Assembly: GCF_017874735.1 (NCBI RefSeq)
Contig: NZ_JAGGLV010000040.1
Location: forward strand, 1-38,773
Reading direction: 5' to 3'
Source: Paenibacillus silagei
GTDB lineage: Bacteria; Bacillota; Bacilli; Paenibacillales; Paenibacillaceae
Length of the DNA stretch: 38,773 nucleotides
Shown here: positions 33,245 through 38,773 of the stretch, piece by piece
How the letters are laid out: each line of letters starts with the position of its first letter
How positions within the stretch are numbered: position 1 is the first letter of the stretch
Program-made: the position numbers and the translations under genes
Notes under the pieces: generated by a model
What the model saw: only the letters and a program-made list of their open reading frames with translations
Databases searched by the model: none
What the model was told of the DNA's origin: nothing

Positions 33245-34567
33245 TTAGACCACCTTCACTTTCATATATACTTTTTCTACGGAATCTACCGGCTTCACAG
33301 CTACCTCCAGCACTACGCTGTCACTGTCTGCTCCAGGAGTCACTACAATATCGCTCTGTGCATTGAAGTTCTCAATCGCACCAAGGTTCTGCAGATCATT
33401 CATATAAGTGACGCACTGCGACCAGAACAGCGCGCGCCCGTCCTCATTATTCGGCAATTTGCCAATGAAGTAGCTCTCAAAAATCCGCTTCAAATCTCCA
33501 GCGATCCCATCCAGCACGCGCAGCACGCGGTTCTTGGAGAAGGCCTTGCCTTTGTCCGTGGAGAAGGAGGTGAACGTGTTGATATCCTGCTCTACTACAG
33601 CCCGGCCTCCGCTATAGGTGAAGAGCAGTTCTCCGTCTGTGAGCGCTTCTACAGTCTCGGAATGGCTGAAACGCACATCCGCATCTACAGCATCGTCATA
33701 GGCCTGATAAGTCAGAGATTCGTTCACAGCAGCAGCGGCAGTTGCCCCCGCAACCCAAGCTACGGCATGAGCTTTATCCACTACCGTTCCATCACTCAAA
33801 ATGACGCCGTTCGCCACACTGATGATGCCCTCATGGTCAGCCGTAGCGTAATCGGACAAGACCGCCTGCACCTTCTTGCCTTCCGTATTACGCAGACGCT
33901 TCACATAGGCGCTATACAGCGACTTCAGCGTGTTATCCTGCGATACCAGACCTACCGTCTGGAAATCCTGAACCTCCAGTGCCGACAAGAACGCACTATG
34001 CTCCGCATTCGTAACCGTACCATTCGCCCCGCCTGCCAGCGGCAGTCCAGCGGTCACCGTCAGCGCACCGGCTTCATTCGGCTTAAATTCTACATAATCG
34101 TTCGCAGCCAGACCGGAAGCAGCGCTTACCGTCTGCTTGTCCACTTCTGTCTCGTCCAGCAGCGTCCGGACATCGAACTGAGTAGTGTCATCGATATTCT
34201 TCTCGATCACTACCTTAAGCGCATTCCCGCGTTCTCCGCCATACCGCGCAGTCGCCTGAATTCCGTTATTGGTCACAGCAGCCTTCACACCCTGATTCAG
34301 ACGGTAGAGCAACAGTGTGCCTGCCCGCTTCAGCACCTCTCTTACCGGCAGCAGCTCTGCTGCCGTGAGATCATAACCCAGCTTTTGCTGGAAATCATCC
34401 TGTGCCGTAAGCTTTAGAATGACTCCCGCAGGCCCCCAAGGCAGTGCAAGTGCCAAGGCAGCCGTACCGCGTTCCCCCATTTTACCTGCCACAATGCCGT
34501 TCGAGGCCACATTTACGTATACCCCCGGACGCACCTTGTTTTGTGTTGTCCATGTTCCTCCAGCCAT
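33245..34567 (-). CDS. xkdK: tail sheath protein (XkdK-like)
   Basis: 440 residues. The N-terminal TTQNKVRPGVYVNV and the following GERGTAALALALPWGPAG are the sheath signature. The C-terminal third carries the conserved NRVLRVLDGIAGDLKRIFES and a last beta strand for extended-arm contact. Its presence makes this a contractile (R-type) rather than a flexible tail. AAGGAGG precedes the start. Confidence 0.94.
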   Translation of the reverse strand: MAGGTWTTQNKVRPGVYVNVASNGIVAGKMGERGTAALALALPWGPAGVILKLTAQDDFQQKLGYDLTAAELLPVREVLKRAGTLLLYRLNQGVKAAVTNNGIQATARYGGERGNALKVVIEKNIDDTTQFDVRTLLDETEVDKQTVSAASGLAANDYVEFKPNEAGALTVTAGLPLAGGANGTVTNAEHSAFLSALEVQDFQTVGLVSQDNTLKSLYSAYVKRLRNTEGKKVQAVLSDYATADHEGIISVANGVILSDGTVVDKAHAVAWVAGATAAAAVNESLTYQAYDDAVDADVRFSHSETVEALTDGELLFTYSGGRAVVEQDINTFTSFSTDKGKAFSKNRVLRVLDGIAGDLKRIFESYFIGKLPNNEDGRALFWSQCVTYMNDLQNLGAIENFNAQSDIVVTPGADSDSVVLEVAVKPVDSVEKVYMKVKVV

Positions 34568-34773
34568 TAGATAACCTCCTTATTTAGATAACGCTCCATT
34601 AAGTGCTTAGCCTCTTCCAAGGTGTAGCTCCCGTCCTCTTGCAGAACTACCTCCAGTACATCCTTTTCCTTAGGCCCAAAAAGGGCTGAGCCCCTGATCT
34701 GCTTTTTCCCAAAAGCATCCGGTTTCCCGCTTCCGCGTTCCTGCTCAATTGCCGCCATTTCCTTAGAACTCAT
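34567..34773 (-). CDS. small tail-cluster protein
   Basis: 68 residues, starting ATG at 34773 and overlapping the tail-terminator stop in an ATGA. The middle ALFGPKEKDVLEVVLQEDG and an amphipathic C-terminal helix (LEEAKHLMERYLNK) are visible. It matches small proteins that sit between tail terminator and sheath in related clusters, perhaps a chaperone. Function unknown. Confidence 0.7.
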   Translation of the reverse strand: MSSKEMAAIEQERGSGKPDAFGKKQIRGSALFGPKEKDVLEVVLQEDGSYTLEEAKHLMERYLNKEVI

Positions 34774-35192
34774 TTTAGCCGCGCCCCTTCTGTGAAGTGT
34801 CCCATCAGCTCTGCCTCTTCCTCCGGCTGCTTCTGCTTCTGGAGATAGAGCATATAGTCCACGGTGAACAGCGCTCCCCGTTCCTCTGCTCCGGCTACCC
34901 AGGACTGGCGCACCACCCGATAAGCGGGATTAACACTTTCTCTTGCGTCCAGCGCCTCACAGAGCCCGTCAGCCATAGCCTCTGCGTCCAGCAGACTTCC
35001 TTGCTCATAGCGGATACCGAAGCGGTAGATCGCCATGTATCTTCCTTCACGCTGCCTGTCGTAGGTTGCCGAGAGCAGCTCCAGCCTGAAGTAGGCTGAC
35101 TGCGGCTTCTCCCCTTCCACATAGACAGGAATATCCGGGAAAAACTGCCCCAGCGCAGCAGTGATATTCCCCCGTAGATGTTGTACCGTCAT
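34770..35192 (-). CDS. tail terminator-like protein
   Basis: 140 residues from the ATG at 35192 (AGAGGAATG upstream). An open frame reaches 35315, but that extension has neither ribosome site nor family-like sequence. Core: HLRGNITAALGQFFPDIPVYVEGE at the start, then a tail-terminator-like beta layer (AIYRFGIRYEQG) and helix. Such proteins cap the tube and sheath; here that would seal the top of a headless tail. Confidence 0.78.
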   Translation of the reverse strand: MTVQHLRGNITAALGQFFPDIPVYVEGEKPQSAYFRLELLSATYDRQREGRYMAIYRFGIRYEQGSLLDAEAMADGLCEALDARESVNPAYRVVRQSWVAGAEERGALFTVDYMLYLQKQKQPEEEAELMGHFTEGARLK

Positions 35193-35507
35193 GATTTCAT
35201 TCCTCTCATGATTAGATGTGGTAATCCCTCCTGCCTTTCTTGAAGTCACCTGCGGATTCGATTCAGGAAGAATAGGACCCGTCTTGTATCCGGCAATGAC
35301 CGAAGGAGCTTTCACCGCGCTTGTCTGCCGGCCTGTCTTAGGCTTCGATGAGGTGGAACATTCATGCTCCTGCGGTGTCCTTCTGCTTCATTTGCCATGT
35401 TATAATCATAGACCCCCTGAGACCTTGCGCAGGCGCTATTACAGAGGAATTAGCGATAACTTCCGGTGGTACTAGGGATGGTAAAAGGCGGTCCCCTCAT
35501 CTGAAAC
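35193..35507. other. leader region of the tail operon
   Basis: No supported gene. On the minus strand a TATAAC at 35404-35399 is the best -10 box, with no -35 box at the right distance. That fits an activator-dependent late promoter under ArpU-type control (inference). Confidence 0.45.
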
Positions 35508-35541
35508 AAAAAGCCGCATCACCCAAAGAGGGCAATACGGC
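35508..35541 (-). terminator. rho-independent terminator after the ArpU-type gene
   Basis: On the minus strand CCGTATTGCCC pairs with GGGTGATGCGG, using four G-U wobbles, then CTTTTTG follows. It isolates the activator transcript from the tail operon. Confidence 0.65.
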
Positions 35542-35572
35542 CATGTCGATTACATATGGTAGCTGCATGTTG

Positions 35573-36076
35573 TCAAAAGGATTTCTGCTCCTTAGGCAGG
35601 TTCCCACCAGCGGGGGTCTTCGTGAGCGTAGCCAGAGACAACAGCTGCAGATCAGCGAGCGCCAGCGCCATCTTATAGAACGCCTTCGACCTTATTTTCA
35701 CATAAGTATCCTTGCTCACCGGAGGATCGAACACATGATTATAGATAGTGTAGTCGTAGCTCTCCTCTCTGCGCATATATCTCTCCCGCACCAGTTGCTG
35801 TTCCCTCTGGGTAAGCCGCTCTACAACCGAATCAATCACAGCACAGTACGCCCGTCTTGCAGCAGGCACATCTACATTATGCGTAGCAATCGCTGCTGTC
35901 TGATCAGTAACCGTATGGGTTGCGCCATGGAACCGTTCCGTATAGGAGTACGTAATCCCGGCCTCTTTAGCCTCAAACGTTACAGATTTGAAAATCCGGT
36001 ACTTCTCCAGCATATTCTCTATAGTGACCTGAGTTCGGCGGCGGTCAAGCTCGGGCAGCGAAGATAGAATCATCAT
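35573..36076 (-). CDS. ArpU/XpaF-like late transcription activator
   Basis: 167 residues. The middle TERFHGATHTVTDQTA and the region-4-like end (LTQREQQLVRERYM followed by VSKDTYVKIRSKAFYKMAL) match ArpU-family phage regulators, related to PBSX Xpf/XpaF. They switch on late tail and lysis genes. The ATG at 36076 follows AAGGAGT at the usual distance; a second ATG one codon later is possible. Followed by its own terminator, so it must work in trans on the tail promoter. Confidence 0.85.
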   Translation of the reverse strand: MMILSSLPELDRRRTQVTIENMLEKYRIFKSVTFEAKEAGITYSYTERFHGATHTVTDQTAAIATHNVDVPAARRAYCAVIDSVVERLTQREQQLVRERYMRREESYDYTIYNHVFDPPVSKDTYVKIRSKAFYKMALALADLQLLSLATLTKTPAGGNLPKEQKSF

Positions 36077-36371
36077 TTATACCACTCCTTAGATGTTATA
36101 CAGATTTAAGAACTTTGTTGCGGACCTTTCCGGCCAAATGTGTTAAAATTCTACTTGTTCGTATACTGTTCGCCTTTTTTCATAATATACCACTTATCTA
36201 CCAATTCAGTAAAACCTCATTTTAGCCCGTTTTGCAGCACAAACAAGCTAAATGCATGCCCGTTCTTACCTTTTGGCAATAATAGACTCTTTATTGTTTA
36301 CCTATTGGCATAAATAGCTTATAGTAAGTACAACAGCTTTTTAGGTGATTAGGGATAAGGAGTGGTTATCG
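36077..36371. promoter_or_regulatory. divergent control region
   Basis: It separates the ArpU-type gene (minus) from the XRE gene (plus). On the minus strand TTTACT with an 18-bp spacer to TATATT is a weak promoter for the activator. On the plus strand TTTACC (36297-36302), a 17-bp spacer and TATAGT (36320-36325) should serve the XRE gene. The two operator-like repeats fall inside the region. Confidence 0.55.
36266..36317 (+). promoter_or_regulatory. two 20-bp direct repeats, likely XRE operators
   Basis: TTACC(T)nTTGGCAnnAATAG occurs at 36266-36285 and 36298-36317, agreeing at 17 of 20 positions. Start-to-start spacing is 32 bp, about three helical turns, so both sit on one face. The second copy overlaps the -35 box of the XRE gene's promoter, which suggests autoregulation (inference). 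Confidence 0.6.
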
Positions 36372-36812
36372 ATGGCAGAGGAATTCGGATACTATCTGAG
36401 ACAGCTTCGGGAAGGAAAGGGATTGACCATTAATCAGCTGGCAGCGCTTGCCGGTATCAGTGGAGCCCAAATCTCACGAATCGAGAATGGATTACGGGGT
36501 GTCCCCAAGCCGGCTACCCTGCGTAAGATTGCTGAAGCGACCGATGTGTCGTACGAGGAGCTGATGGGCCATGCCGGTTATTTAACCGAGACGGAGAGCA
36601 GTACAGAGGGCGCTGTGCCTGCCTGGGCTACCAGCAAGGATAAGCGTGACTTCCGCCAAATGCTCGAGGATGATGGTGAGCTGATGTTTGACGGAATTCC
36701 CCTGAACAAGGAGGATAAGCAGCGGATCAAGGACGTATTAACCGGCCTGTTCTGGGAGGCGAAGCAGATGAACAAGCGGACCAAGCCCAAGCACGATCCA
36801 GGCAAGGAGTAA
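36372..36812 (+). CDS. XRE-family repressor
   Basis: 146 residues from the ATG at 36372 (AAGGAG nine bases upstream; the GTG at 36345 lies before that site). N-terminal helix-turn-helix: LTINQLAALAGISGAQISR at about 17-35, with ENGLRGVPKPATLRKIAEA following. The C-terminal part is charged. With the ImmA-like gene behind it this is the usual repressor/antirepressor-protease pair of Bacillales elements (compare ImmR/ImmA of ICEBs1). It faces away from the tail operon it probably keeps silent. Confidence 0.9.
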   Translation: MAEEFGYYLRQLREGKGLTINQLAALAGISGAQISRIENGLRGVPKPATLRKIAEATDVSYEELMGHAGYLTETESSTEGAVPAWATSKDKRDFRQMLEDDGELMFDGIPLNKEDKQRIKDVLTGLFWEAKQMNKRTKPKHDPGKE

Positions 36813-36857
36813 GTACCAGGCAATCTAACTACTATTAACATGCTGCGGGTGAAGAAT

Positions 36858-37271
36858 ATGGATGAGCTAATCAAGCGTTTGGTCAAAAAATACAATACCA
36901 GCAGCCCCTTCGAGCTGGCTGAAGCACTGGGGATTCACATCCGGTTCATGCATCTGGGTGACGGCACCAAGGGCCTCTACTATCGGAAGTTAAGAAGAAG
37001 GTTCATCGTCATTCATAACCAGCTGCCGCTGGAGTGGCAACGATTCGTATGCGCCCATGAACTCGCGCATGACCGTCTGCACAAAGGGGTCAACCGTTTT
37101 TTTCTGGAGGAGAATTCCTATTTCTCGCCAGGCAAGCTGGAGCGGCAGGCTAACCTGTTCGCGGTTAAGCTGCTATCGGTCGGCACTGCCATTGAGCAGG
37201 ATGAGTCCCTACAGAGCTATTATGCAAGGATTGGCATCCCGGCTGAGGTTGTCTTTTTTTTAGACGATTAA
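36858..37271 (+). CDS. ImmA/IrrE-family metallopeptidase
   Basis: 137 residues from the ATG at 36858 (GGGTGAAG upstream; an ATG at 36840 is also in frame but has no site). The zinc motif is CAHELAHDRLH near residue 70, with a downstream Glu-rich segment (LERQANLFAVKLL) that would give the third ligand. Members cleave the partner XRE repressor after DNA damage and so trigger the element. It lies 45 bp after the XRE gene. Confidence 0.9.
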   Translation: MDELIKRLVKKYNTSSPFELAEALGIHIRFMHLGDGTKGLYYRKLRRRFIVIHNQLPLEWQRFVCAHELAHDRLHKGVNRFFLEENSYFSPGKLERQANLFAVKLLSVGTAIEQDESLQSYYARIGIPAEVVFFLDD

Positions 37272-37290
37272 AGGAACATACGTTCCTTTA
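37269..37290 (+). terminator. hairpin at the ImmA stop codon
   Basis: TAAAGGAAC-atac-GTTCCTTTA is a perfect 9-bp stem that includes the stop codon. Only a short T run follows within the stem, so termination may be weak. Confidence 0.45.
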
Positions 37291-37300
37291 ATGACGCAAC

Positions 37301-37325
37301 AAAAAACTCTTACCGCAGTAAGAGT
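37301..37325 (-). terminator. rho-independent terminator of the tRNA operon
   Basis: On the minus strand ACTCTTAC-tgcg-GTAAGAGT (perfect 8-bp stem) is followed by six T. It lies 27 bp past the last tRNA-Pro. Confidence 0.9.
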
Positions 37326-37351
37326 TCATTGACCAGCCATAAGCTGTTCGA

Positions 37352-37425
37352 TCGGGATGACACGATTTGAACATGCGACCCCCTGGTCCCAAACCAGGTG
37401 CTCTACCAAGCTGAGCTACATCCCG
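37352..37425 (-). tRNA. tRNA-Pro(TGG), second copy in transcription order
   Basis: 74 nt. Acceptor CGGGATG pairs with CATCCCG; anticodon TGG in the loop TTTGGGA. No CCA is encoded. Identical over its full length to the copy at 37534-37607. Confidence 0.97.
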
Positions 37426-37442
37426 AAACTATGAGATTATTA

Positions 37443-37516
37443 TGGAGCGGGTGATGGGAATCGAACCCACGCTATCAGCTTGGAAGGCTGAAGTTCTACC
37501 ATTGAACTACACCCGC
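37443..37516 (-). tRNA. tRNA-Gly(TCC)
   Basis: Acceptor GCGGGTG/CACCCGC, anticodon TCC, discriminator T, CCA encoded. Confidence 0.97.
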
Positions 37517-37533
37517 ATAGGTGAAATGAAATA

Positions 37534-37607
37534 TCGGGATGACACGATTTGAACATGCGACCCCCTGGTCCCAAACCAGGTGCTCTACCAAGCTGAGCTA
37601 CATCCCG
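37534..37607 (-). tRNA. tRNA-Pro(TGG), first copy in transcription order
   Basis: Same 74-nt sequence as 37352-37425, without encoded CCA. The two copies flank tRNA-Gly(TCC). Confidence 0.97.
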
Positions 37608-37612
37608 TTAAT

Positions 37613-37640
37613 GAAGTAATAATGGCGCGCCCTGAGAGAT
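37613..37640 (-). repeat. duplicated 3' end of tRNA-Arg
   Basis: 28 bp identical to 37733-37760, which is the 3' end of tRNA-Arg plus eight flanking bases. No 5' part is present, so this copy is not a tRNA. Confidence 0.9.
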
Positions 37641-37641
37641 A

Positions 37642-37698
37642 CGGATGCTGCGCATCCGATTGCGAAGTAATCCTATCGAAGCCTATGCTCCAACGAAC
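37642..37698. repeat. spacer repeat A: hairpin and 41-bp core
   Basis: CGGATGC-tgc-GCATCCG at 37642-37658 is followed by a 41-bp core (37658-37698) that matches 38363-38403 at 36 positions. It lies between the tRNA-Arg end copy and the complete tRNA-Arg. Confidence 0.7.
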
Positions 37699-37742
37699 TC
37701 GTTCGAATCTAGAGGACACTTTGAATATTCAAGAAGTAATAA

Positions 37743-37819
37743 TGGCGCGCCCTGAGAGATTCGAACTCCCGACCTTTTGATTCGTAGTCAAACGCTCTAT
37801 CCAGCTGAGCTAAGGGCGC
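37743..37819 (-). tRNA. tRNA-Arg(ACG)
   Basis: 77 nt. Acceptor GCGCCCT/AGGGCGC, anticodon ACG in loop CTACGAA, CCA encoded. Confidence 0.97.
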
Positions 37820-37827
37820 AAAAAATT

Positions 37828-37902
37828 TGGAGCGGACGACGGGAATCGAACCCGCGACCCTCGCCTTGGCAAGGCGATGCTCTACCGCTGAGCCACGTCC
37901 GC
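37828..37902 (-). tRNA. tRNA-Gly(GCC)
   Basis: 75 nt. Acceptor GCGGACG/CGTCCGC, anticodon GCC, CCA encoded. Confidence 0.97.
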
Positions 37903-37909
37903 AAATAAG

Positions 37910-37993
37910 TGGTGCGCGTGAAGGGACTTGAACCCCCACGTCTTACGACGCCAGATCCTAAGTCTGGTGCGTCTGCCATTCCGCCACACGCGC
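37910..37993 (-). tRNA. tRNA-Leu(TAG)
   Basis: 84 nt with a long variable arm. Acceptor GCGCGTG/CACGCGC, anticodon TAG in loop CTTAGGA, CCA encoded. Confidence 0.97.
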
Positions 37994-38008
37994 ATGAATC
38001 AATAAAAG

Positions 38009-38081
38009 TGAGCCATGAAGGACTCGAACCTTCGACACCCTGATTAAAAGTCAGGTGCTCTACCAACTGAGCTAATGGCTC
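38009..38081 (-). tRNA. tRNA-Lys(TTT)
   Basis: 73 nt. Acceptor GAGCCAT/ATGGCTC, anticodon TTT in loop CTTTTAA; full CCA not encoded. Confidence 0.97.
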
Positions 38082-38086
38082 ATATT

Positions 38087-38160
38087 TGGCAGGGGATATA
38101 GGATTCGAACCTATGATGACGGAGTCAGAGTCCGTTGCCTTACCACTTGGCGAATCCCCT
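38087..38160 (-). tRNA. tRNA-Gln(CTG)
   Basis: 74 nt. Acceptor AGGGGAT/ATCCCCT, loop CTCTGAC gives anticodon CTG, CCA encoded. The CTG form is less common than TTG in this position of Bacillales arrays. Confidence 0.9.
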
Positions 38161-38213
38161 ACAATAGATACCTATATAATGCCCACAATCTCCCTCAAAT
38201 ATCAAGAACATTA

Positions 38214-38289
38214 TGGTGGAGGCTGAGGGGTTCGAACCCCCGACCCTCTGCTTGTAAGGCAGATGCTCTCCCAGCTGAGCTAAGCCTCC
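38214..38289 (-). tRNA. tRNA-Val(TAC)
   Basis: 76 nt. Acceptor GGAGGCT/AGCCTCC, loop CTTACAA gives anticodon TAC, CCA encoded. Confidence 0.96.
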
Positions 38290-38320
38290 ATATGTATGGT
38301 GACTAATAAGGGTACTAGTT

Positions 38321-38343
38321 AAAAATGGTGACCCGTATGGGAT
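38321..38343 (-). repeat. duplicated 3' end of tRNA-Glu
   Basis: 23 bp identical to 38425-38447, the 3' end of tRNA-Glu plus flank. The rest of the tRNA is absent. Confidence 0.9.
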
Positions 38344-38362
38344 ACTCTTCACTCCATTACGA

Positions 38363-38403
38363 GATTGCGAAGTATTCCTTACGAAGCCTATCCTTCAACG
38401 AAC
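38363..38403. repeat. spacer repeat B: 41-bp core
   Basis: It matches the core at 37658-37698 at 36 of 41 positions and again lies between a tRNA 3'-end copy and the complete tRNA. Confidence 0.7.
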
Positions 38404-38429
38404 CCAGGGAATTCTCATCCCATAAAAAA

Positions 38430-38504
38430 TGGTGACCCGTATGGGATTCGAACCCATGTTACCTCCGTGAAAGGGAGGTGTCTTAACCCCTTGACCAACG
38501 GGCC
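38430..38504 (-). tRNA. tRNA-Glu(TTC)
   Basis: 75 nt. Acceptor GGCCCGT with GCC-opposed ACGGGTC (one wobble), loop CTTTCAC gives anticodon TTC, CCA encoded. Confidence 0.97.
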
Positions 38505-38516
38505 TTAAAAAATTTG

Positions 38517-38592
38517 TGGAGCTCTCAACCGGATTCGAACCGGTGACCTCTTCCTTACCATGGAAGCACTCTACCTGCTGAGCTATGAGAGC
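38517..38592 (-). tRNA. tRNA-Thr(GGT)
   Basis: 76 nt. Acceptor GCTCTCA/TGAGAGC, loop ATGGTAA gives anticodon GGT, CCA encoded. Confidence 0.94.
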
Positions 38593-38593
38593 A

Positions 38594-38669
38594 TGGCTCC
38601 CCGAACAGGACTCGAACCTGTGACAACTCGATTAACAGTCGAGTGCTCTACCAACTGAGCTATCAGGGA
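38594..38669 (-). tRNA. tRNA-Asn(GTT)
   Basis: 76 nt. Acceptor TCCCTGA/TCGGGGA (one G-U), loop CTGTTAA gives anticodon GTT, CCA encoded. First tRNA after the 5S gene. Confidence 0.96.
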
Positions 38670-38678
38670 ATATTGTCC

Positions 38679-38773
38679 GCTTGGCAACGTCCTACTCTCC
38701 CAGGACCCTTCGGTCCAAGTACCATCGGCGCTGGAGGGCTTAACGGTCGTGTTCGGGATGGGTACGTGTGGAA
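38679..38773 (-). rRNA. rrf: 5S ribosomal RNA, 3' part
   Basis: On the minus strand the sequence runs from ACCCATCCCGAACACGACCG through CAGCGCCGATGGTA to the conserved end GAGAGTAGGACGTTGCCAAGC at 38679. The 5' part lies beyond the window edge. An rRNA operon therefore continues to the right and feeds this tRNA array. Confidence 0.95.

Larger units (their letters stand above)
19524..37290 (-). mobile_element. headless contractile phage-tail (R-type tailocin) cluster
   Basis: About 24 genes, nearly all on the minus strand and tightly spaced. Order: ArpU-type activator, tail terminator, small protein, sheath, tube, chaperone with frameshift, tape measure, LysM protein, hub, baseplate (XkdR, XkdS, XkdT, XkdU), fibres, lysis genes. 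The divergent XRE/ImmA pair lies at the right edge. I find no terminase, portal, capsid, protease, integrase or replication gene. The order follows Bacillus PBSX but without its head module. No att repeats were found. Confidence 0.8.

Noticed and set aside
36155..36180. GTTCGTATACTGTTCG looks like an SOS (LexA) box
   Set aside because: The half-sites are direct repeats, not the inverted GAAC-N4-GTTC arrangement of Bacillus LexA sites.

Overview
The window looks like a chromosome segment of a Paenibacillus-type member of the Bacillales. The clues are the block cdaA-cdaR-glmM-glmS with a glmS ribozyme, a sigW/rsiW pair, a PBSX-type tail gene cluster, and a tRNA array behind a 5S rRNA gene in the order Asn-Thr-Glu-Val-Gln-Lys-Leu-Gly-Arg-Pro. 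Species cannot be fixed from the sequence alone.

Layout. (1) 1-2519: a small edge ORF, an SDR oxidoreductase divergent from an AraC-type regulator, and a small P-loop kinase. (2) 2781-8119: a strikingly AT-rich island that I read as a decayed Tn7-like transposon in the classical attTn7 position, 24 nt past the glmS stop codon. Both ends start TGTnnnGTG and carry 20-bp-periodic repeats resembling TnsB-binding sites. Inside are a tnsB-like pseudogene, a Gabija-like defence pair (OLD-family nuclease plus UvrD-like helicase) and a glycine-rich repeat protein. The helicase reading frame is split exactly at A AAA AAC, a canonical -1 frameshift heptamer. (3) 8144-19271: housekeeping genes, all on the minus strand: glmS with its ribozyme leader and promoter, glmM, cdaR, cdaA, rsiW, sigW and ppc. 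(4) 19524-37290: a contractile phage-tail cluster with no recognisable head, portal or terminase genes, so a headless R-type tailocin is the best reading. It runs from the divergent XRE/ImmA control pair and an ArpU-type activator through tail terminator, sheath, tube, frameshifted chaperone, tape measure, hub and baseplate, three fibre proteins, and a lysis module (M15 endolysin, holin). (5) 37301-38773: twelve tRNA genes and the 3' part of a 5S rRNA gene, read right to left, ending in a terminator. Two spacers hold duplicated tRNA 3' ends followed by a shared 41-bp core.

How the parts work together. glmS and glmM feed UDP-GlcNAc synthesis, and CdaA/CdaR make and regulate c-di-AMP, which is tied to the same envelope pathway. 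SigW/RsiW is an envelope-stress system. The Tn7-like island would supply anti-phage defence. The tail cluster would make a contractile killing particle under XRE/ImmA-type induction, released by its own holin and endolysin.

Most worth follow-up: the defence-carrying Tn7-like remnant at attTn7, the possible programmed frameshift in its helicase, the headless tail cluster, and the tRNA-end duplications.
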